Counted from the stretch's first letter, positions 11,207 to 22,289 are shown. The stretch is DNA of 64,000 bases from Acinetobacter colistiniresistens (GCF_000413935.1 NZ_KE340380.1:62001-126000), one strand, 5' to 3'. The notes: generated by a model from the letters alone, not told the origin. Translations and numbers: made by a program.

Positions 11207-11590
11207 ATGAAAAAGTTGGTGCTTATTGTTGCCCCTGTCGTTTTAGCTTTAACAGGATGTGTTACGCCAAATGGCAGTAACTCGGCTGGAACAACTTCTC
11301 AGCAGCTGGGTATGGCGGCACTGAAAGTTGCTGTAAATGCAAAATGTATTAATGAGATCAATGCTCTTCCAGCATGGAAGACCGCGACACGTTTGATGAC
11401 AACTGAACAACGCGACAATATTCAAACTGAAGTATGTGGTTGTGTCAGCGAAAAAGCGCCAAATAGTGTGACAGCTGTTGAATTGGCAACTGCTGCAATT
11501 GACCCGACTGCACGTGCAACGATTGTGACTCAAGTGGTTTCACAGACTGTAAATGCTTGTGTTGCAGAGACGTTAAAGAAAGCAAGTTAA
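11207..11590 (+). CDS. Small lipoprotein of unknown function
   Basis: 127 residues from the ATG at 11207. A lipoprotein signal (MKKLVLIVAPVVLALTGC) has the lipobox LTGC with the acylated cysteine at residue 18. The mature part is alanine- and threonine-rich and contains four more cysteines (KCINEI, VCGCV, NACVAE) that may form disulfides in the periplasm. The frame is open 18 codons further upstream, but the signal peptide fixes the start. I do not recognise a named family; it looks like a conserved Acinetobacter lipoprotein. Confidence 0.8.
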   Translation: MKKLVLIVAPVVLALTGCVTPNGSNSAGTTSQQLGMAALKVAVNAKCINEINALPAWKTATRLMTTEQRDNIQTEVCGCVSEKAPNSVTAVELATAAIDPTARATIVTQVVSQTVNACVAETLKKAS

Positions 11591-11642
11591 GCGAAAAAGG
11601 CTGAGTTATCAGCCTGCTTCTTGAAAATCACGCAGCTCTTAG

Positions 11643-11826
11643 AATGGGCGTGTGAGAACGCTGTGGGTACATGGAATAAAAGACCTGAAAATTGGTCAAC
11701 TTCAATGTGCTCAAGCGGATATTTCAAAACCATATCCACAACGATGAGATTGGCCAAGACCGAGTTAATTGGTTGGGCAGCATGTCTCTACCTAAGCTTA
11801 TAGTGCATTTAATCGCTTTAATGTAA
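11643..11826 (+). pseudogene. Possible degraded gene fragment
   Basis: The gap between the lipoprotein gene and rnhB (11591-11947) has no convincing intact gene. Two open stretches in different frames meet near 11743: one runs 11643-11747 (…GIKDLKIGQLQCAQADISKP), the other 11743-11826 (DEIGQDRVNWLGSMSLPKL…, stop TAA). A single indel would join them into about 60 residues. A competing 60-codon frame (11621-11803) also exists and looks less protein-like. No family is recognised. Confidence 0.25.
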
Positions 11827-11947
11827 TTCAACAGCACTAATCAGGGCATGTACGGCTTTGTCATTTGATTTAAGGCCGAATAAAAATCTAAATAAGATGG
11901 AGATGGCTAAGAGATATGTTAATTGAAGATGTGAATGGAAAGATGAA

Positions 11948-12514
11948 ATGAGAGTTGCTGGTGTGGATGAGGCTGGGCGTGGACCTTTAGTGGGTTCTGT
12001 TGTCGCTGCCGCAGTTATTTTAGATCCAAACAATCCGATTGAAGGTTTGAATGATTCTAAAAAGCTGACCGAAAAAAAACGGGAAAAGCTTTTTATTGAA
12101 ATTCAGGAAAAAGCACTTGCTTGGTCAATTGCTGAGGCAACGCATGTTGAAATCGATGAGCTCAATATCTTACAAGCCACTTTTCTGGCAATGCGTCGCG
12201 CAGTTGAAGCATTAGATACTCAACCTTCAAAAGTGATTGTGGATGGTAATCAAATTCCAAAAGGAATAACTATTCCCTGTGAAGCGATTGTAGGAGGGGA
12301 TGCCAGTCATGCAGAGATCAGTGCGGCGAGTATTTTGGCTAAAGTGACACGTGATCGTCAGATGCAAGAACTTGATCAGCAATTTCCAGATTATGGTTTT
12401 GCTAAACACAAAGGATATCCAACTAAAGCACACTTTGAAGCGATTGCGGCCCATGGTGTGATTGAGCAACATCGACGCAGCTATGGCCCAGTGAAGAAAG
12501 CTTTAGGGTTGTAA
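11948..12514 (+). CDS. rnhB: Ribonuclease HII
   Basis: 188 residues, full length for RNase HII. It hydrolyses RNA in RNA-DNA hybrids and starts removal of misincorporated ribonucleotides. The N-terminal [12 protein letters not shown] carries the first two acidic metal ligands (Asp and Glu of DEAGRG). [11 protein letters not shown] supplies a third acidic residue, and [21 protein letters not shown] the fourth with the family helix. The C-terminus [11 protein letters not shown]...SYGPVKKAL is typical. The ATG at 11948 is preceded by GGAAAG. A perfect-stem terminator follows. Confidence 0.97.
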   Translation: MRVAGVDEAGRGPLVGSVVAAAVILDPNNPIEGLNDSKKLTEKKREKLFIEIQEKALAWSIAEATHVEIDELNILQATFLAMRRAVEALDTQPSKVIVDGNQIPKGITIPCEAIVGGDASHAEISAASILAKVTRDRQMQELDQQFPDYGFAKHKGYPTKAHFEAIAAHGVIEQHRRSYGPVKKALGL

Positions 12515-12518
12515 AAAT

Positions 12519-12550
12519 AATTAAAGCGACTAAGGATAGTCGCTTTAATT
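12519..12550. terminator. Bidirectional terminator, rnhB / csrA
   Basis: AATTAAAGCGACT and AGTCGCTTTAATT form a perfect 13-bp stem around AAGGAT, between the convergent rnhB and csrA genes. Confidence 0.85.
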
Positions 12551-12571
12551 ATTCGAGAAGAATTCTGCGCA

Positions 12572-12835
12572 TTAACGATTGAAGTTATTATGACGAGGGA
12601 ACTCGTTATTCTCTTCTTCATAAGAATGTTGATAATCTTGATCAAGATGTTGCAGATGCTCATGCATGGCACGTTCATGTTGGATGCGTTGGTAAATTTC
12701 CTCACGATGTACAGAAACTTCTTTTGGAGCATTTACACCAATACGCACTTGATTGCCTTTTACGCCAAGCACAGTAACACTGACTTGATCCCCAATCATT
12801 AATGTTTCTCCGACACGACGGGTCAGAATCAGCAT
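12572..12835 (-). CDS. csrA: Carbon storage regulator CsrA
   Basis: 87 residues. The first 60 or so are a standard Csr[35 protein letters not shown] and [12 protein letters not shown] include the RNA-contact residues near the N-terminus and around VHREEI. CsrA binds GGA motifs in mRNA leaders and controls translation and stability. The remaining 25 or so residues are an acidic, His/Asn-rich tail ([20 protein letters not shown]…) absent from the 61-residue E. coli protein but usual in Acinetobacter. The 236-base region between csrA and lysC holds its promoter and a strong hairpin. Confidence 0.96.
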   Translation of the reverse strand: MLILTRRVGETLMIGDQVSVTVLGVKGNQVRIGVNAPKEVSVHREEIYQRIQHERAMHEHLQHLDQDYQHSYEEENNEFPRHNNFNR

Positions 12836-12989
12836 GTTTATCTCCTTGCTAAACGCTTAAACTTGCGACAGGGAATTCATTGTTTGAAAGCACAGCCTAA
12901 TATACAGAAAATTCTAACAGAAATATGTAAAAAACATTTTTTTTCGTAAGTTCTGTGAGAATTTTCTAAAAACCTCAGACCTAATATAA

Positions 12990-13033
12990 CAGAGCCACTA
13001 TAAAAAAAACTATAGTGGCTCTGTTTTTTTTCT
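12990..13033. terminator. Strong hairpin between csrA and lysC
   Basis: CAGAGCCACTATA and TATAGTGGCTCTG form a perfect 13-bp stem around an A-rich 8-base loop, followed on the plus side by nine T. Both flanking genes run leftward, so the T run is on the side away from the lysC transcript. Read leftward, the stem is followed only by TTATATTAGG. It is probably the lysC terminator, possibly also a barrier to antisense transcription. Confidence 0.75.
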
Positions 13034-13071
13034 TATTTACTTGCGAGTAAATATGTTTAAGCAGCTATTAA

Positions 13072-14352
13072 TTAAGCACGAGCACTGCTTTCGCCATGTT
13101 CACGATCTAGGCCAAAAGCCGTATGTAAACAACGCACTGCCAACTCTAAATAGTTTTCTTCGATGATCACAGACACTTTGATTTCTGATGTAGAAATCAT
13201 GAGAATATTAATGCTTTCTTCAGCCAAGGCGGTGAACATTTTGCTCGCTACACCAGCATGAGAGCGCATACCAACACCTACGATTGAAACTTTTACGATG
13301 TCATCGCGCGTTACAACTTCACAACCGTCAATACTGTTTGCTGTTTGTTCTAAGATGGCTTTTGCTTTCGCTAAGTCACTACGATTTACAGTAAAGGTAA
13401 AATCAGTTGTACCATCTTCTTCAACATTTTGGATTATCATATCCACTTCAATGTTAGCATCACTGATTGGTGACAAGATTTTAGAGGCAATACCTGGTTC
13501 GTCAGGAACACCCAAAATAGTGAGTTTTGCTTCGTCACGGTTAAATGCAATGCCTGCAATGATTGGTTGTTCCATATCGTCTTCTGCCTCAGTGGTAATT
13601 AGTGTGCCTACGTTTTGTTTGAAATCATCATCAAATGCACCATCGTTTTCATTATCAAAGCTTGATAATACACGTAATGGAACTTGATATTTGCCTGCGA
13701 ATTCAACAGAGCGAATTTGTAACACTTTTGAGCCTAAAGATGCCATTTCCAGCATTTCTTCAAAAGAGATACGGTCAACTTTTTTTGCTTTTGGTGCAAC
13801 ACGTGGGTCAGTAGTATAAACACCATCTACATCGGTATAGATTTGGCATTCATCTGCTTTCAAGGCTGCTGCAAGTGCAACACCTGAAGTGTCAGAACCG
13901 CCACGACCTAAAGTGGTGATATTGCCATTGGCATCATAACCTTGGAAACCAGCAACGACAATGACACGACCTGCATCTAAATCAGCAGTCATGACATCCG
14001 TATCAATTGATTCAATACGTGCTTTGGTAAACGCGCTGTCGGTTTTAATCCCAACTTGACGACCTGTATATGACTTCGCTTCTACACCAATTGAATTCAG
14101 TGCCATCGCTAACATGGAAATCGTTACTTGTTCACCCGTTGACACCATTTGATCTAATTCACGTGGGTCAGGGGTGCTGGTAATGGCTTTTGCAAGTGCA
14201 AGTAAGCGGTTGGTTTCACCACTCATTGCTGATACAACCACGACCACTTTGTGACCATGATCATGCCAACGCTTGACACGACGAGCAACATTTAAAATGC
14301 GCTCAGGAGTACCCATTGAGGTACCGCCATATTTTTGAACGATTAATGCCAT
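13072..14352 (-). CDS. lysC: Aspartokinase
   Basis: 426 residues, the length of the single-chain alpha/beta aspartokinases of pseudomonads and Acinetobacter. It phosphorylates aspartate, the first step to lysine, threonine, methionine and diaminopimelate. The kinase domain opens KYGGTSMG and has GRGGSDTSG and the TDVDGVYTTDPR loop. Two C-terminal ACT regions (about 265-420; ITILG-type start LTILGVPDEPG, and KVSIVGVGMRSHAG) bind effector amino acids, normally lysine and threonine. It lies 66 bases after alaS in the same direction, with a small hairpin between, so co-transcription with alaS is possible. Confidence 0.97.
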   Translation of the reverse strand: MALIVQKYGGTSMGTPERILNVARRVKRWHDHGHKVVVVVSAMSGETNRLLALAKAITSTPDPRELDQMVSTGEQVTISMLAMALNSIGVEAKSYTGRQVGIKTDSAFTKARIESIDTDVMTADLDAGRVIVVAGFQGYDANGNITTLGRGGSDTSGVALAAALKADECQIYTDVDGVYTTDPRVAPKAKKVDRISFEEMLEMASLGSKVLQIRSVEFAGKYQVPLRVLSSFDNENDGAFDDDFKQNVGTLITTEAEDDMEQPIIAGIAFNRDEAKLTILGVPDEPGIASKILSPISDANIEVDMIIQNVEEDGTTDFTFTVNRSDLAKAKAILEQTANSIDGCEVVTRDDIVKVSIVGVGMRSHAGVASKMFTALAEESINILMISTSEIKVSVIIEENYLELAVRCLHTAFGLDREHGESSARA

Positions 14353-14371
14353 AGTTGTTCCATATAAGCCA

Positions 14372-14395
14372 TGACCCTGAGAGGCATCAGGGTCA
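14372..14395. repeat. Perfect hairpin between alaS and lysC
   Basis: TGACCCTGA and TCAGGGTCA form a 9-bp stem with a six-base loop but no T run. It may be a processing or pausing site between alaS and lysC. Confidence 0.5.
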
Positions 14396-14418
14396 GTTAC
14401 ACAAAAGTGAAGTGTTGA

Positions 14419-17094
14419 TTATTGTTCAAGCCAAGCAGGTAATGCTGCAATCACTTGATCAAACTTCTCGTTTAGTGGCGCGCCACCTTGTGCTAAGTCA
14501 GGTTTACCACCACCTTTACCACCTAGCTCTTGAGCCAAGTGTTTGATGATGTCACCTGCTTTTAGAGTCGCAGTATATTGTTTAGCGACAGAGGCGATTA
14601 AACTCACTTTATCACCTTCAACACCAGCTAAAATAATGACTGCATCTTCTAATTTTGATTTTACGCTGTCATGAAGATTGCGTAATGATTTGGCATCTAA
14701 ACCTTGTACCGTGGTAATCAAAGTTTGACGACCAGCAATGTCTTTCACTTGATCCAAGAGTTCTGCTGCTTGGAAGCTGGCTAACTTTTGATTCAGTTGT
14801 TCGATTTGCTTTTGTAGGCTAGAAGCAGTTTCAACAATCGCTTCAACTTTTTCTACTGTTTGATCTTTCTGTGCTTTTAACAAGCCATTGATCGTTTGGA
14901 TATCTGTTTCAGCTTTTTGAACGACTTCAAGTGCTTTAGTACCCGTCACGGCTTCAATACGACGAACGCCCGCAGCGACACCACCTTCAGAGGTGATTTT
15001 GAACAGGCCAATGTCACCTGTGCGCTTTACGTGAATACCACCACACAGTTCGATTGAGAAGTTTTTCTCGTCAATCACTGAACCCATAGACAGTACGCGA
15101 ACTTCTTCACCATACTTTTCACCGAACAGCATCATCGCACCTTTGGCTTTGGCTGTTTCGATATCAAGTAACTCAGTACTTACCGCAGTATTGGCAATGA
15201 CTTCGGCATTGACTAAGCGCTCAATCTGTTGCAATTGTTCAAATGAAACAGGTTGGTCATTGGCAAAGTCAAAACGTAAAATATCGCTCGCAACCAAAGA
15301 ACCTTTCTGCTGCACATGCGTACCTAAAATCTGGCGTAAAGCAGCGTGTAAGAGGTGAGTTGCAGAGTGGTTACGTGCTGTTGCTGCACGAATATCCGCT
15401 TTAACTGTCGCTTCTACGTTCTGAGTCGCTTTGAGGTTACCCATGGTCACAATACCTTGGTGTACAAAAGCACCACCAGATTTTTTAGTATCTTGAACTT
15501 CAAAGATACCGGTATCATTTTTGAATAAACCTGTGTCACCGATTTGACCACCGCTTTCCGCATAGAAAGGGGTTTGGTTCAATACGATAAGCGCTTCGTC
15601 GCCTTCATTGATTTCATCAACTTGAACGCCATCTTTATAGATTGCAACGATTTGGCCCTGACCCTGAGTCGCATCATAGCCATCAAATTGAGTTTCGCCT
15701 TCAACTTTTACAATGCTGTTATAGTCAACAGCGAATTTACCAGCATCACGTGCACGTTGGCGCTGTGCAGCCATCTCAACTTCAAAACCGGCTTCATCAA
15801 TGGTCAGATCACGTTCACGTGCGATATCAGCGGTTAAGTCTGTCGGGAAACCATAAGTATCATAGAGTTTAAATACGGTTTCACCTGGAATGACACTACC
15901 TTTCAGTTGTGCTAATTCACCTTCGAGCAATTTTAAGCCTTGCTCAAGTGTTTTCGCGAATTGTTCTTCTTCTTTTAGCAATTGTGCTTCGATACGGGCT
16001 TGCTGTGCAGCAAGTTCTGGATAGGCATCGCCCATTACTTCAATCAGCGGTTGCAACATCTTATAGAAGAATGAACCGGTTGCGCCTAACTTGTTACCAT
16101 GACGGACCGCACGACGAATGATACGACGCAATACATAACCGCGACCTTCGTTTGAAGGGTTAACGCCATCAGCAATCAAGAATGAACATGAACGAGCATG
16201 GTCAGCAATGACTTTTAATGAAGCTGGGTATTCAACTGGTTTATTTTGAGCTTTCGCTTCAGCTTCAATGGCGGTGGTATCTAAGCCAATAATTTCAGCA
16301 GCAGCTTTTAATAAATGCTGGAACAGGTCAATTTCATAGTTTGAATTCACATGTTGTAGTACCGCCGAAATACGCTCCAAGCCCATACCTGTATCAACAG
16401 AAGGTGCTGGAAGAGGGTGCATGACACCATCTGCAGTACGGTTGAACTGCATGAAAACGTTGTTCCAGATTTCGATGAAACGGTCGCCATCTTCTTCAGG
16501 GGTACCCGGTAAGCCACCCCAGATATGGTCGCCATGATCAAAGAAAATTTCAGAACATGGACCACATGGACCAGTGTCACCCATAGCCCAGAAGTTGTCT
16601 GATGCGTATTGACCACCTTTATTGTCACCAATACGGATAATACGTTCAGCATCGATTCCGATTTCTTTATTCCAGATATCAAATGCTTCATCATCGGTGT
16701 GATAAACCGTGACATATAAGCGATCTTTAGGTAAGCCTAACCACTGTTCGCTGGTCAAAAATTCCCAAGCAAATTTCAGCGCATTTTGTTTGAAATAATC
16801 ACCAAAAGAGAAGTTACCTAACATTTCAAAAAAGGTATGGTGACGTGCGGTATAACCGACATTGTCGAGGTCATTGTGTTTACCGCCGGCGCGTACACAC
16901 TTTTGTGATGAAACAGCACGTACGTAATCGCGTTTTTCTAAACCTAAGAAACAATCTTTAAACTGGTTCATACCAGCATTGGTAAACAGCAAAGTTGGGT
17001 CGTTGGAAGGAACGAGAGAACTCGAAGCAACACGTGTATGCCCTTGCGATTCGAAATAACGCAAAAATGCTTCACGGATTTCAGCTGATGTCAT
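14419..17094 (-). CDS. alaS: Alanyl-tRNA synthetase
   Basis: 891 residues from the ATG at 17094 ([19 protein letters not shown], the usual family start). In-frame TTG and GTG codons a few codons upstream sit nearer a GGAG, so the true start may be 2-7 codons longer. It charges tRNA-Ala. The class II catalytic core ([34 protein letters not shown] loop) is followed by the tRNA-recognition region. Next comes the editing domain with [16 protein letters not shown] and [13 protein letters not shown], the zinc ligands that clear Ser- and Gly-tRNA-Ala. The C-Ala domain ends [14 protein letters not shown]. All domains are intact. Confidence 0.98.
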   Translation of the reverse strand: MTSAEIREAFLRYFESQGHTRVASSSLVPSNDPTLLFTNAGMNQFKDCFLGLEKRDYVRAVSSQKCVRAGGKHNDLDNVGYTARHHTFFEMLGNFSFGDYFKQNALKFAWEFLTSEQWLGLPKDRLYVTVYHTDDEAFDIWNKEIGIDAERIIRIGDNKGGQYASDNFWAMGDTGPCGPCSEIFFDHGDHIWGGLPGTPEEDGDRFIEIWNNVFMQFNRTADGVMHPLPAPSVDTGMGLERISAVLQHVNSNYEIDLFQHLLKAAAEIIGLDTTAIEAEAKAQNKPVEYPASLKVIADHARSCSFLIADGVNPSNEGRGYVLRRIIRRAVRHGNKLGATGSFFYKMLQPLIEVMGDAYPELAAQQARIEAQLLKEEEQFAKTLEQGLKLLEGELAQLKGSVIPGETVFKLYDTYGFPTDLTADIARERDLTIDEAGFEVEMAAQRQRARDAGKFAVDYNSIVKVEGETQFDGYDATQGQGQIVAIYKDGVQVDEINEGDEALIVLNQTPFYAESGGQIGDTGLFKNDTGIFEVQDTKKSGGAFVHQGIVTMGNLKATQNVEATVKADIRAATARNHSATHLLHAALRQILGTHVQQKGSLVASDILRFDFANDQPVSFEQLQQIERLVNAEVIANTAVSTELLDIETAKAKGAMMLFGEKYGEEVRVLSMGSVIDEKNFSIELCGGIHVKRTGDIGLFKITSEGGVAAGVRRIEAVTGTKALEVVQKAETDIQTINGLLKAQKDQTVEKVEAIVETASSLQKQIEQLNQKLASFQAAELLDQVKDIAGRQTLITTVQGLDAKSLRNLHDSVKSKLEDAVIILAGVEGDKVSLIASVAKQYTATLKAGDIIKHLAQELGGKGGGKPDLAQGGAPLNEKFDQVIAALPAWLEQ

Positions 17095-17366
17095 AAAGCG
17101 AGTACTCACAACCAAGACACTCCATAATTTTGAATTTGGCTATATGCAACAAGGTACGTTGTGTCTAACGTTCTACAATCGAACCCAGTGCGTGGCATAG
17201 ATTTTAAAAGTGCTAAATTATAACGGAAAATACCCGCCTCACCAACGATTTTACAAGCAATATCATATAAAACTGTGTTTAAGCTAAAAATCTATATTCA
17301 ACAATGTGCTTGATGTTTTACCATATAGCACAGAAAAGATGATGTTTTGATGAAGAAGGACGCTAC

Positions 17367-18392
17367 ATGCAACGTATCGCTATCAATGGATTTGGTCGAA
17401 TTGGCCGGAATGTATTACGTGCGTGGTTTGAGAGTCCTAAGCAATTTCAGTTTGATATCATTGCCATTAATGATATTGCTGATGTGCAGACCTTAGTACA
17501 TTTATTCAAATATGACACCACGCATGGGCGTTTTGCCGGCAAAGTTGAGATTCAGATTGAAAACCAACATATTTTTCTGAATATCCAGTCCAATCAACGC
17601 CAGTTAAAGCTACAGGTTTTTAAACAAGCCCAGCCCGAATTATTACCGTGGGCAGATTTACACATTGATGTGGTGCTTGAATGTACCGGTCTATTCCGCT
17701 CACGCGTCGATGCCACTCGTCATGTTGAGGCAGGTGCCAAGCGTGTGATTATTGGTGCTGCACCTTTTGATTCTGTCGATGCGGCGATTGTCTATGGCGT
17801 CAATCACAATGACGTAAAAGCCTCAGATCAAATTATTTCTAGTGTCTCGTGTACTACTCAGGCTTTAGTACCGTTGGTCAAAATTATTGATGATGCCTTT
17901 GGTATTGATACGGCATTAATGACGGAAATCCATGCAGTCACGGCAGATCAATCGGTTTTGGATCATGCGCACCGAGATTTACGTCGTGCACGCGCATCAG
18001 GGCAAAATATTATTCCAACTACATCGAGTGCTTTAGGTGCGTTAAAACAAGTCATGCCAAAAATGGAAGATCGGATTAATGGTTATTCTATTCGCGTACC
18101 AACCATTAATGTGGCGGCTATTGATCTGACTTTTGTTTCGCATTCACCGATTACCGTGCATAAAATCAATGAAGTTTTGAGCAAAGCTGCGCAATTTGAT
18201 TATGCGCAGATTATGCAAGTGACAGATGAAGATCTGGTTTCGAGTGACTTTAATCATTCACCGTATTCTCTAATTGTTGATTTAACCCAAACCATGGTGG
18301 TGGGGCATCAAGCAAAAGTTTTTGCGTGGTATGATAATGAATGGGGATATGCAAATCGCTTGCTGGATTTGTGTGAATCATTTTCAAATTAA
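17367..18392 (+). CDS. epd: Erythrose-4-phosphate / glyceraldehyde-3-phosphate dehydrogenase family
   Basis: 341 residues. The Rossmann start INGFGRIGRN binds NAD. The active-site cysteine is in SSVSCTTQALVPL and the substrate and catalytic regions include DLRRARASGQNIIPT and RVPTINVAAIDLTF. Toward the C-terminus SSDFNHSPYSLIVDLTQTMV and WYDNEWGYANR resemble Epd, the enzyme that oxidises erythrose-4-phosphate for pyridoxal-phosphate synthesis, more than GapA. GapA and Epd normally have SCTTN after the cysteine; here it is SCTTQ, and the following Cys is Ala. A glycolytic or gluconeogenic GAPDH role cannot be excluded. It is divergent from alaS across 272 bases. The symbol is a best guess. Confidence 0.8.
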   Translation: MQRIAINGFGRIGRNVLRAWFESPKQFQFDIIAINDIADVQTLVHLFKYDTTHGRFAGKVEIQIENQHIFLNIQSNQRQLKLQVFKQAQPELLPWADLHIDVVLECTGLFRSRVDATRHVEAGAKRVIIGAAPFDSVDAAIVYGVNHNDVKASDQIISSVSCTTQALVPLVKIIDDAFGIDTALMTEIHAVTADQSVLDHAHRDLRRARASGQNIIPTTSSALGALKQVMPKMEDRINGYSIRVPTINVAAIDLTFVSHSPITVHKINEVLSKAAQFDYAQIMQVTDEDLVSSDFNHSPYSLIVDLTQTMVVGHQAKVFAWYDNEWGYANRLLDLCESFSN

Positions 18393-18431
18393 TATTTTAA
18401 ATAAGATATAAATAATAATGTGGGGTATTGC

Positions 18432-18743
18432 ATGACATTGATGTTGGTTTGGGGATTTATTGCTGTTTTATTGGTGGCGGTGGCTTTTTTATTCTGGTTT
18501 CAGTTTAAAAGCGTAGACGTACAAAACCAAGATGTTCAGGTGCAACAACTTGAAGAAAAAGTGCTGCATCTGGAATTACACCTGAAAAAGAGTCTGGAAA
18601 TCATGCAGGATCTCGCTAAAAAGATGCATGTACAACAAGAAGTTTTGGATCGAACTGTGGCAAATATTGCTGCATTGGAAAAGCAGAATGTTGAAATGGT
18701 GAATTTGCTAGAAATCGTAGTAAAAGGCGGGAAAGGAACTTAA
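18432..18743 (+). CDS. Small membrane-anchored coiled-coil protein
   Basis: 103 residues from the ATG at 18432, which has GGGGT at an ideal distance; the open frame begins at an earlier GTG. One N-terminal membrane span (about 3-22, LVWGFIAVLLVAVAFLFWF) is followed by a heptad-like coiled coil (about 30-95; QQLEEKVLHLELHLKKSLEI, VANIAALEKQNVEMVNLLEI). This resembles small envelope or division-associated scaffold proteins, but I do not recognise a named family. It lies 39 bases downstream of the dehydrogenase gene and may be co-transcribed. A six-codon ATG...TGA frame at 18418-18435 overlaps its start by an ATGA. Confidence 0.7.
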   Translation: MTLMLVWGFIAVLLVAVAFLFWFQFKSVDVQNQDVQVQQLEEKVLHLELHLKKSLEIMQDLAKKMHVQQEVLDRTVANIAALEKQNVEMVNLLEIVVKGGKGT

Positions 18744-18810
18744 TAAACATAAGCTAATTTCTGAGAATCTTTTATAAAAATTCAGATTCACGATAAGTTC
18801 GAGGTATTGA

Positions 18811-19314
18811 ATGAGCCGAAACTTGGATGAATTGGTGGTCCGTCTTACCACCGAGGAGGATTGGAAAATCCTTAAAACCGTTCGTTTAGAGTCGTTGCTT
18901 GATAGTCCTGATGTTTTCGCTGTTAATTATGCCACTGCGGAGAAATATAGTGAGTCAGAATGGCGTGACCGTGCCTCACAAAAGTTTCAAAATCAATATG
19001 TTTTAGCAATTACAGGGAATCAGGCAATTGGGATTATTGGTGGAACTCAAAACGCTGTACGTGAATTTAATGTGATTGCTATGTGGGTTAATCCTATGTT
19101 TCGTGGCAGTGGTATAGCTGATCTTTTGATTTCTGAGATTAAGAATTTAGCAGTTTCTAAAGGTCATTCTAGGATTGTATTAAGCGTATCTCCAAAAAAT
19201 GAGCGAGCAGTCTGTTTATATTCTAGGCACGATTTTGTGTTTATACCTGAATGGGAATCTTTAGACCTGAGTTCAGGTGAAAGAAATCAAAAAATGGAAT
19301 GCGTGTTTTTTTAA
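18811..19314 (+). CDS. GNAT-family N-acetyltransferase
   Basis: 167 residues. The acetyl-CoA-binding motif A is visible: AMWVNPMFRGSGIADLLISE, with R-G-S-G-I in the Q/RxxGxG position. Motif B follows (RIVLSVSPKNERAVCLYSRHDF), where VSPKN-x-A-x-x-LY is the usual end of the fold. The substrate (protein N-terminus, amine or antibiotic) is not deducible. It lies in a small accessory-looking pocket between epd and hisZ, followed by a gene remnant, which hints at local gain or loss. Confidence 0.85.
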   Translation: MSRNLDELVVRLTTEEDWKILKTVRLESLLDSPDVFAVNYATAEKYSESEWRDRASQKFQNQYVLAITGNQAIGIIGGTQNAVREFNVIAMWVNPMFRGSGIADLLISEIKNLAVSKGHSRIVLSVSPKNERAVCLYSRHDFVFIPEWESLDLSSGERNQKMECVFF

Positions 19315-19338
19315 TATAAACTAAGAACAAGACCTTAA

Positions 19339-19527
19339 GGTGTTTCATTTATTTGGGGTAATAGCCGCTTAAGAGGCTCGGAATTTCGGACAGGCAGTTT
19401 TGCATTCAACTCTCAGGCAATCAATACGATCAAAAAATTAAATCTGATCAATTGGAAACAGGGCGATAGTTCAGATGTTGGGCAGTTCTTTGGATTAAGA
19501 ACATGGACTTATACTCTCAGTGAGTAG
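19339..19527 (+). pseudogene. Gene remnant: C-terminal fragment without a start
   Basis: The 417-base gap before hisZ contains a 62-codon open stretch with no ATG, closing at TAG 19525-19527. The translation looks like real protein (…GNSRLRGSEFRTGSF, NTIKKLNLINWKQGDSSD, FFGLRTWTYTLSE at the end), balanced and free of low complexity. A stop codon lies directly upstream in frame. This looks like the 3' end of a lost gene. I do not recognise the family. Confidence 0.4.
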
Positions 19528-19650
19528 TTTCAATCTATTGAATCTATTCGTTAATTTTGTCTCAGTAAGCTTGCAGATTAGACATTAAACTAGAAAGATT
19601 TATTCAAATTCGAAGGTGCATCACATAAATCTTCGTGCTACACTACGCTG

Positions 19651-19676
19651 AATCGGGCATTCACCCGATTTTTTTA
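19651..19676 (+). terminator. Intrinsic terminator upstream of hisZ
   Basis: AATCGGG and CCCGATT pair around a six-base loop, followed by TTTTT. It lies 56 bases ahead of hisZ and insulates it from the accessory pocket. Confidence 0.85.
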
Positions 19677-19731
19677 TGTGGTTGCTTTTTGTGTGGATGC
19701 CTCCACATTGAACAGATTTTAGGTTTGGAAC

Positions 19732-20898
19732 ATGACCATTTCAGAGACGTGGTTGCTCCCTGACGGGGTAGCAGATGTATTGCCCGAACAAGCGCAAGTT
19801 GTTGAAACCTTGCGTCGAGAAGCGTTAGATTTCCTCGCAGTTCGAGGTTATCAATTGGTGTATACACCATTTATTGAATACATCGAATCGTTGTCTTTAT
19901 TATCAGAATCGAATCAAGATTTAGATTTAGTCACATTCAAAGTAATTGATCAGTTGTCTGGCCGTTTACTTGGTGTTCGCGCGGATATGACACCGCAAGT
20001 TGCACGTATTGATGCTCACGTACGCCCCGTTGAAGGCGTAGCGCGTTATTGCTATGCAGGTTCTGTCTTGCATACAAAACCACAGAATTTTAATGCAACA
20101 CGTGCACCGTTACAGTTGGGTGCAGAGTTGTATGGTCATGACAGCATCGAAGCGGATGTGGAAATGATCAATGTGATGTTGGCGTTGATTGAGCACACTC
20201 ACACTTTAGAAGGGGCTCACTTAGACCTTGGTCATGTGGGGTTATTCCGTAGTCTGGTGAAACGTGCTGGTTTAAATAAAAATACAGAAAGTGAACTTTC
20301 TGATTTATACCAGCGTAAAGCGCTACCAGAACTTGAAGCGTTTACGCAAGATTTAGCGATGGGTGCGGACTTTTATGCCTTGGGTCGCTATGCGAGCGAT
20401 CTGGATGCATTACAAGCGCATTTAAGCCAAGATATTTTAAATGATGTTGATTTTAAGATTGCTTTAGATGCATTGAAATCAACATTAGCACAAATCCAAT
20501 CGCGTTGGTCTGACCTCAATGTTGGCATCGACGTAGTGGAATTGCGTAGTTATCACTACCATACAGGTTTAATGTATGCCATTTATGCACCAAATCGTGC
20601 AGCACCACTGGCTCAAGGTGGGCGTTATGATGGTATTGGTGAGCACTTTGGTCGTGCCCGCCCAGCAACCGGTTTTAGTTGTGATTTATATGCTTTAGGT
20701 GCAACTCAGTTTGTTGAAATTGAAACTGTGGTTGCTCCAAAAGGCCAAGACCAAGATTTATTAAATGCAATTGTAGATGCGCGTAGCCAAGGTTTACGTG
20801 TGGTGCAATTGTTAGGTAATGATGATTTAAGCTCAGTGCCTTATGCGACCCATCAGTTGGTGTCTCAAAATGGGCAATGGGTGATTGAAAAAATTTAA
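19732..20898 (+). CDS. hisZ: ATP phosphoribosyltransferase regulatory subunit
   Basis: 388 residues, resembling the catalytic core of histidyl-tRNA synthetase without its anticodon-binding domain. Motifs include LLPDGVADVLPEQA at the start, GVRADMTPQVARIDAHV, and the ELRSYHYHTGLMYAIY and QGGRYDGIGEHFGRARPATGF stretches near the C-terminus. HisZ forms a complex with short-form HisG and makes the first step of histidine synthesis active and histidine-sensitive. Its presence implies a short HisG elsewhere. It is 57 bases upstream of purA in the same direction, a pairing usual in gammaproteobacteria that have HisZ. Confidence 0.95.
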   Translation: MTISETWLLPDGVADVLPEQAQVVETLRREALDFLAVRGYQLVYTPFIEYIESLSLLSESNQDLDLVTFKVIDQLSGRLLGVRADMTPQVARIDAHVRPVEGVARYCYAGSVLHTKPQNFNATRAPLQLGAELYGHDSIEADVEMINVMLALIEHTHTLEGAHLDLGHVGLFRSLVKRAGLNKNTESELSDLYQRKALPELEAFTQDLAMGADFYALGRYASDLDALQAHLSQDILNDVDFKIALDALKSTLAQIQSRWSDLNVGIDVVELRSYHYHTGLMYAIYAPNRAAPLAQGGRYDGIGEHFGRARPATGFSCDLYALGATQFVEIETVVAPKGQDQDLLNAIVDARSQGLRVVQLLGNDDLSSVPYATHQLVSQNGQWVIEKI

Positions 20899-20940
20899 TT
20901 GCCAAGTCTCAAGACTTGGTTTCCAATTTTAACAGCATGA

Positions 20941-22275
<1,335 letters not shown>

Positions 22276-22289
22276 GCTGAGTCGATGAT

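Noticed and set aside
13298..13687. 129-codon plus-strand ORF inside lysC
   Set aside because: Antisense shadow of a well-conserved aspartokinase.
18418..18435. Six-codon ORF overlapping the start of the coiled-coil gene by ATGA
   Set aside because: Too short to separate from chance; no RBS or conservation information.
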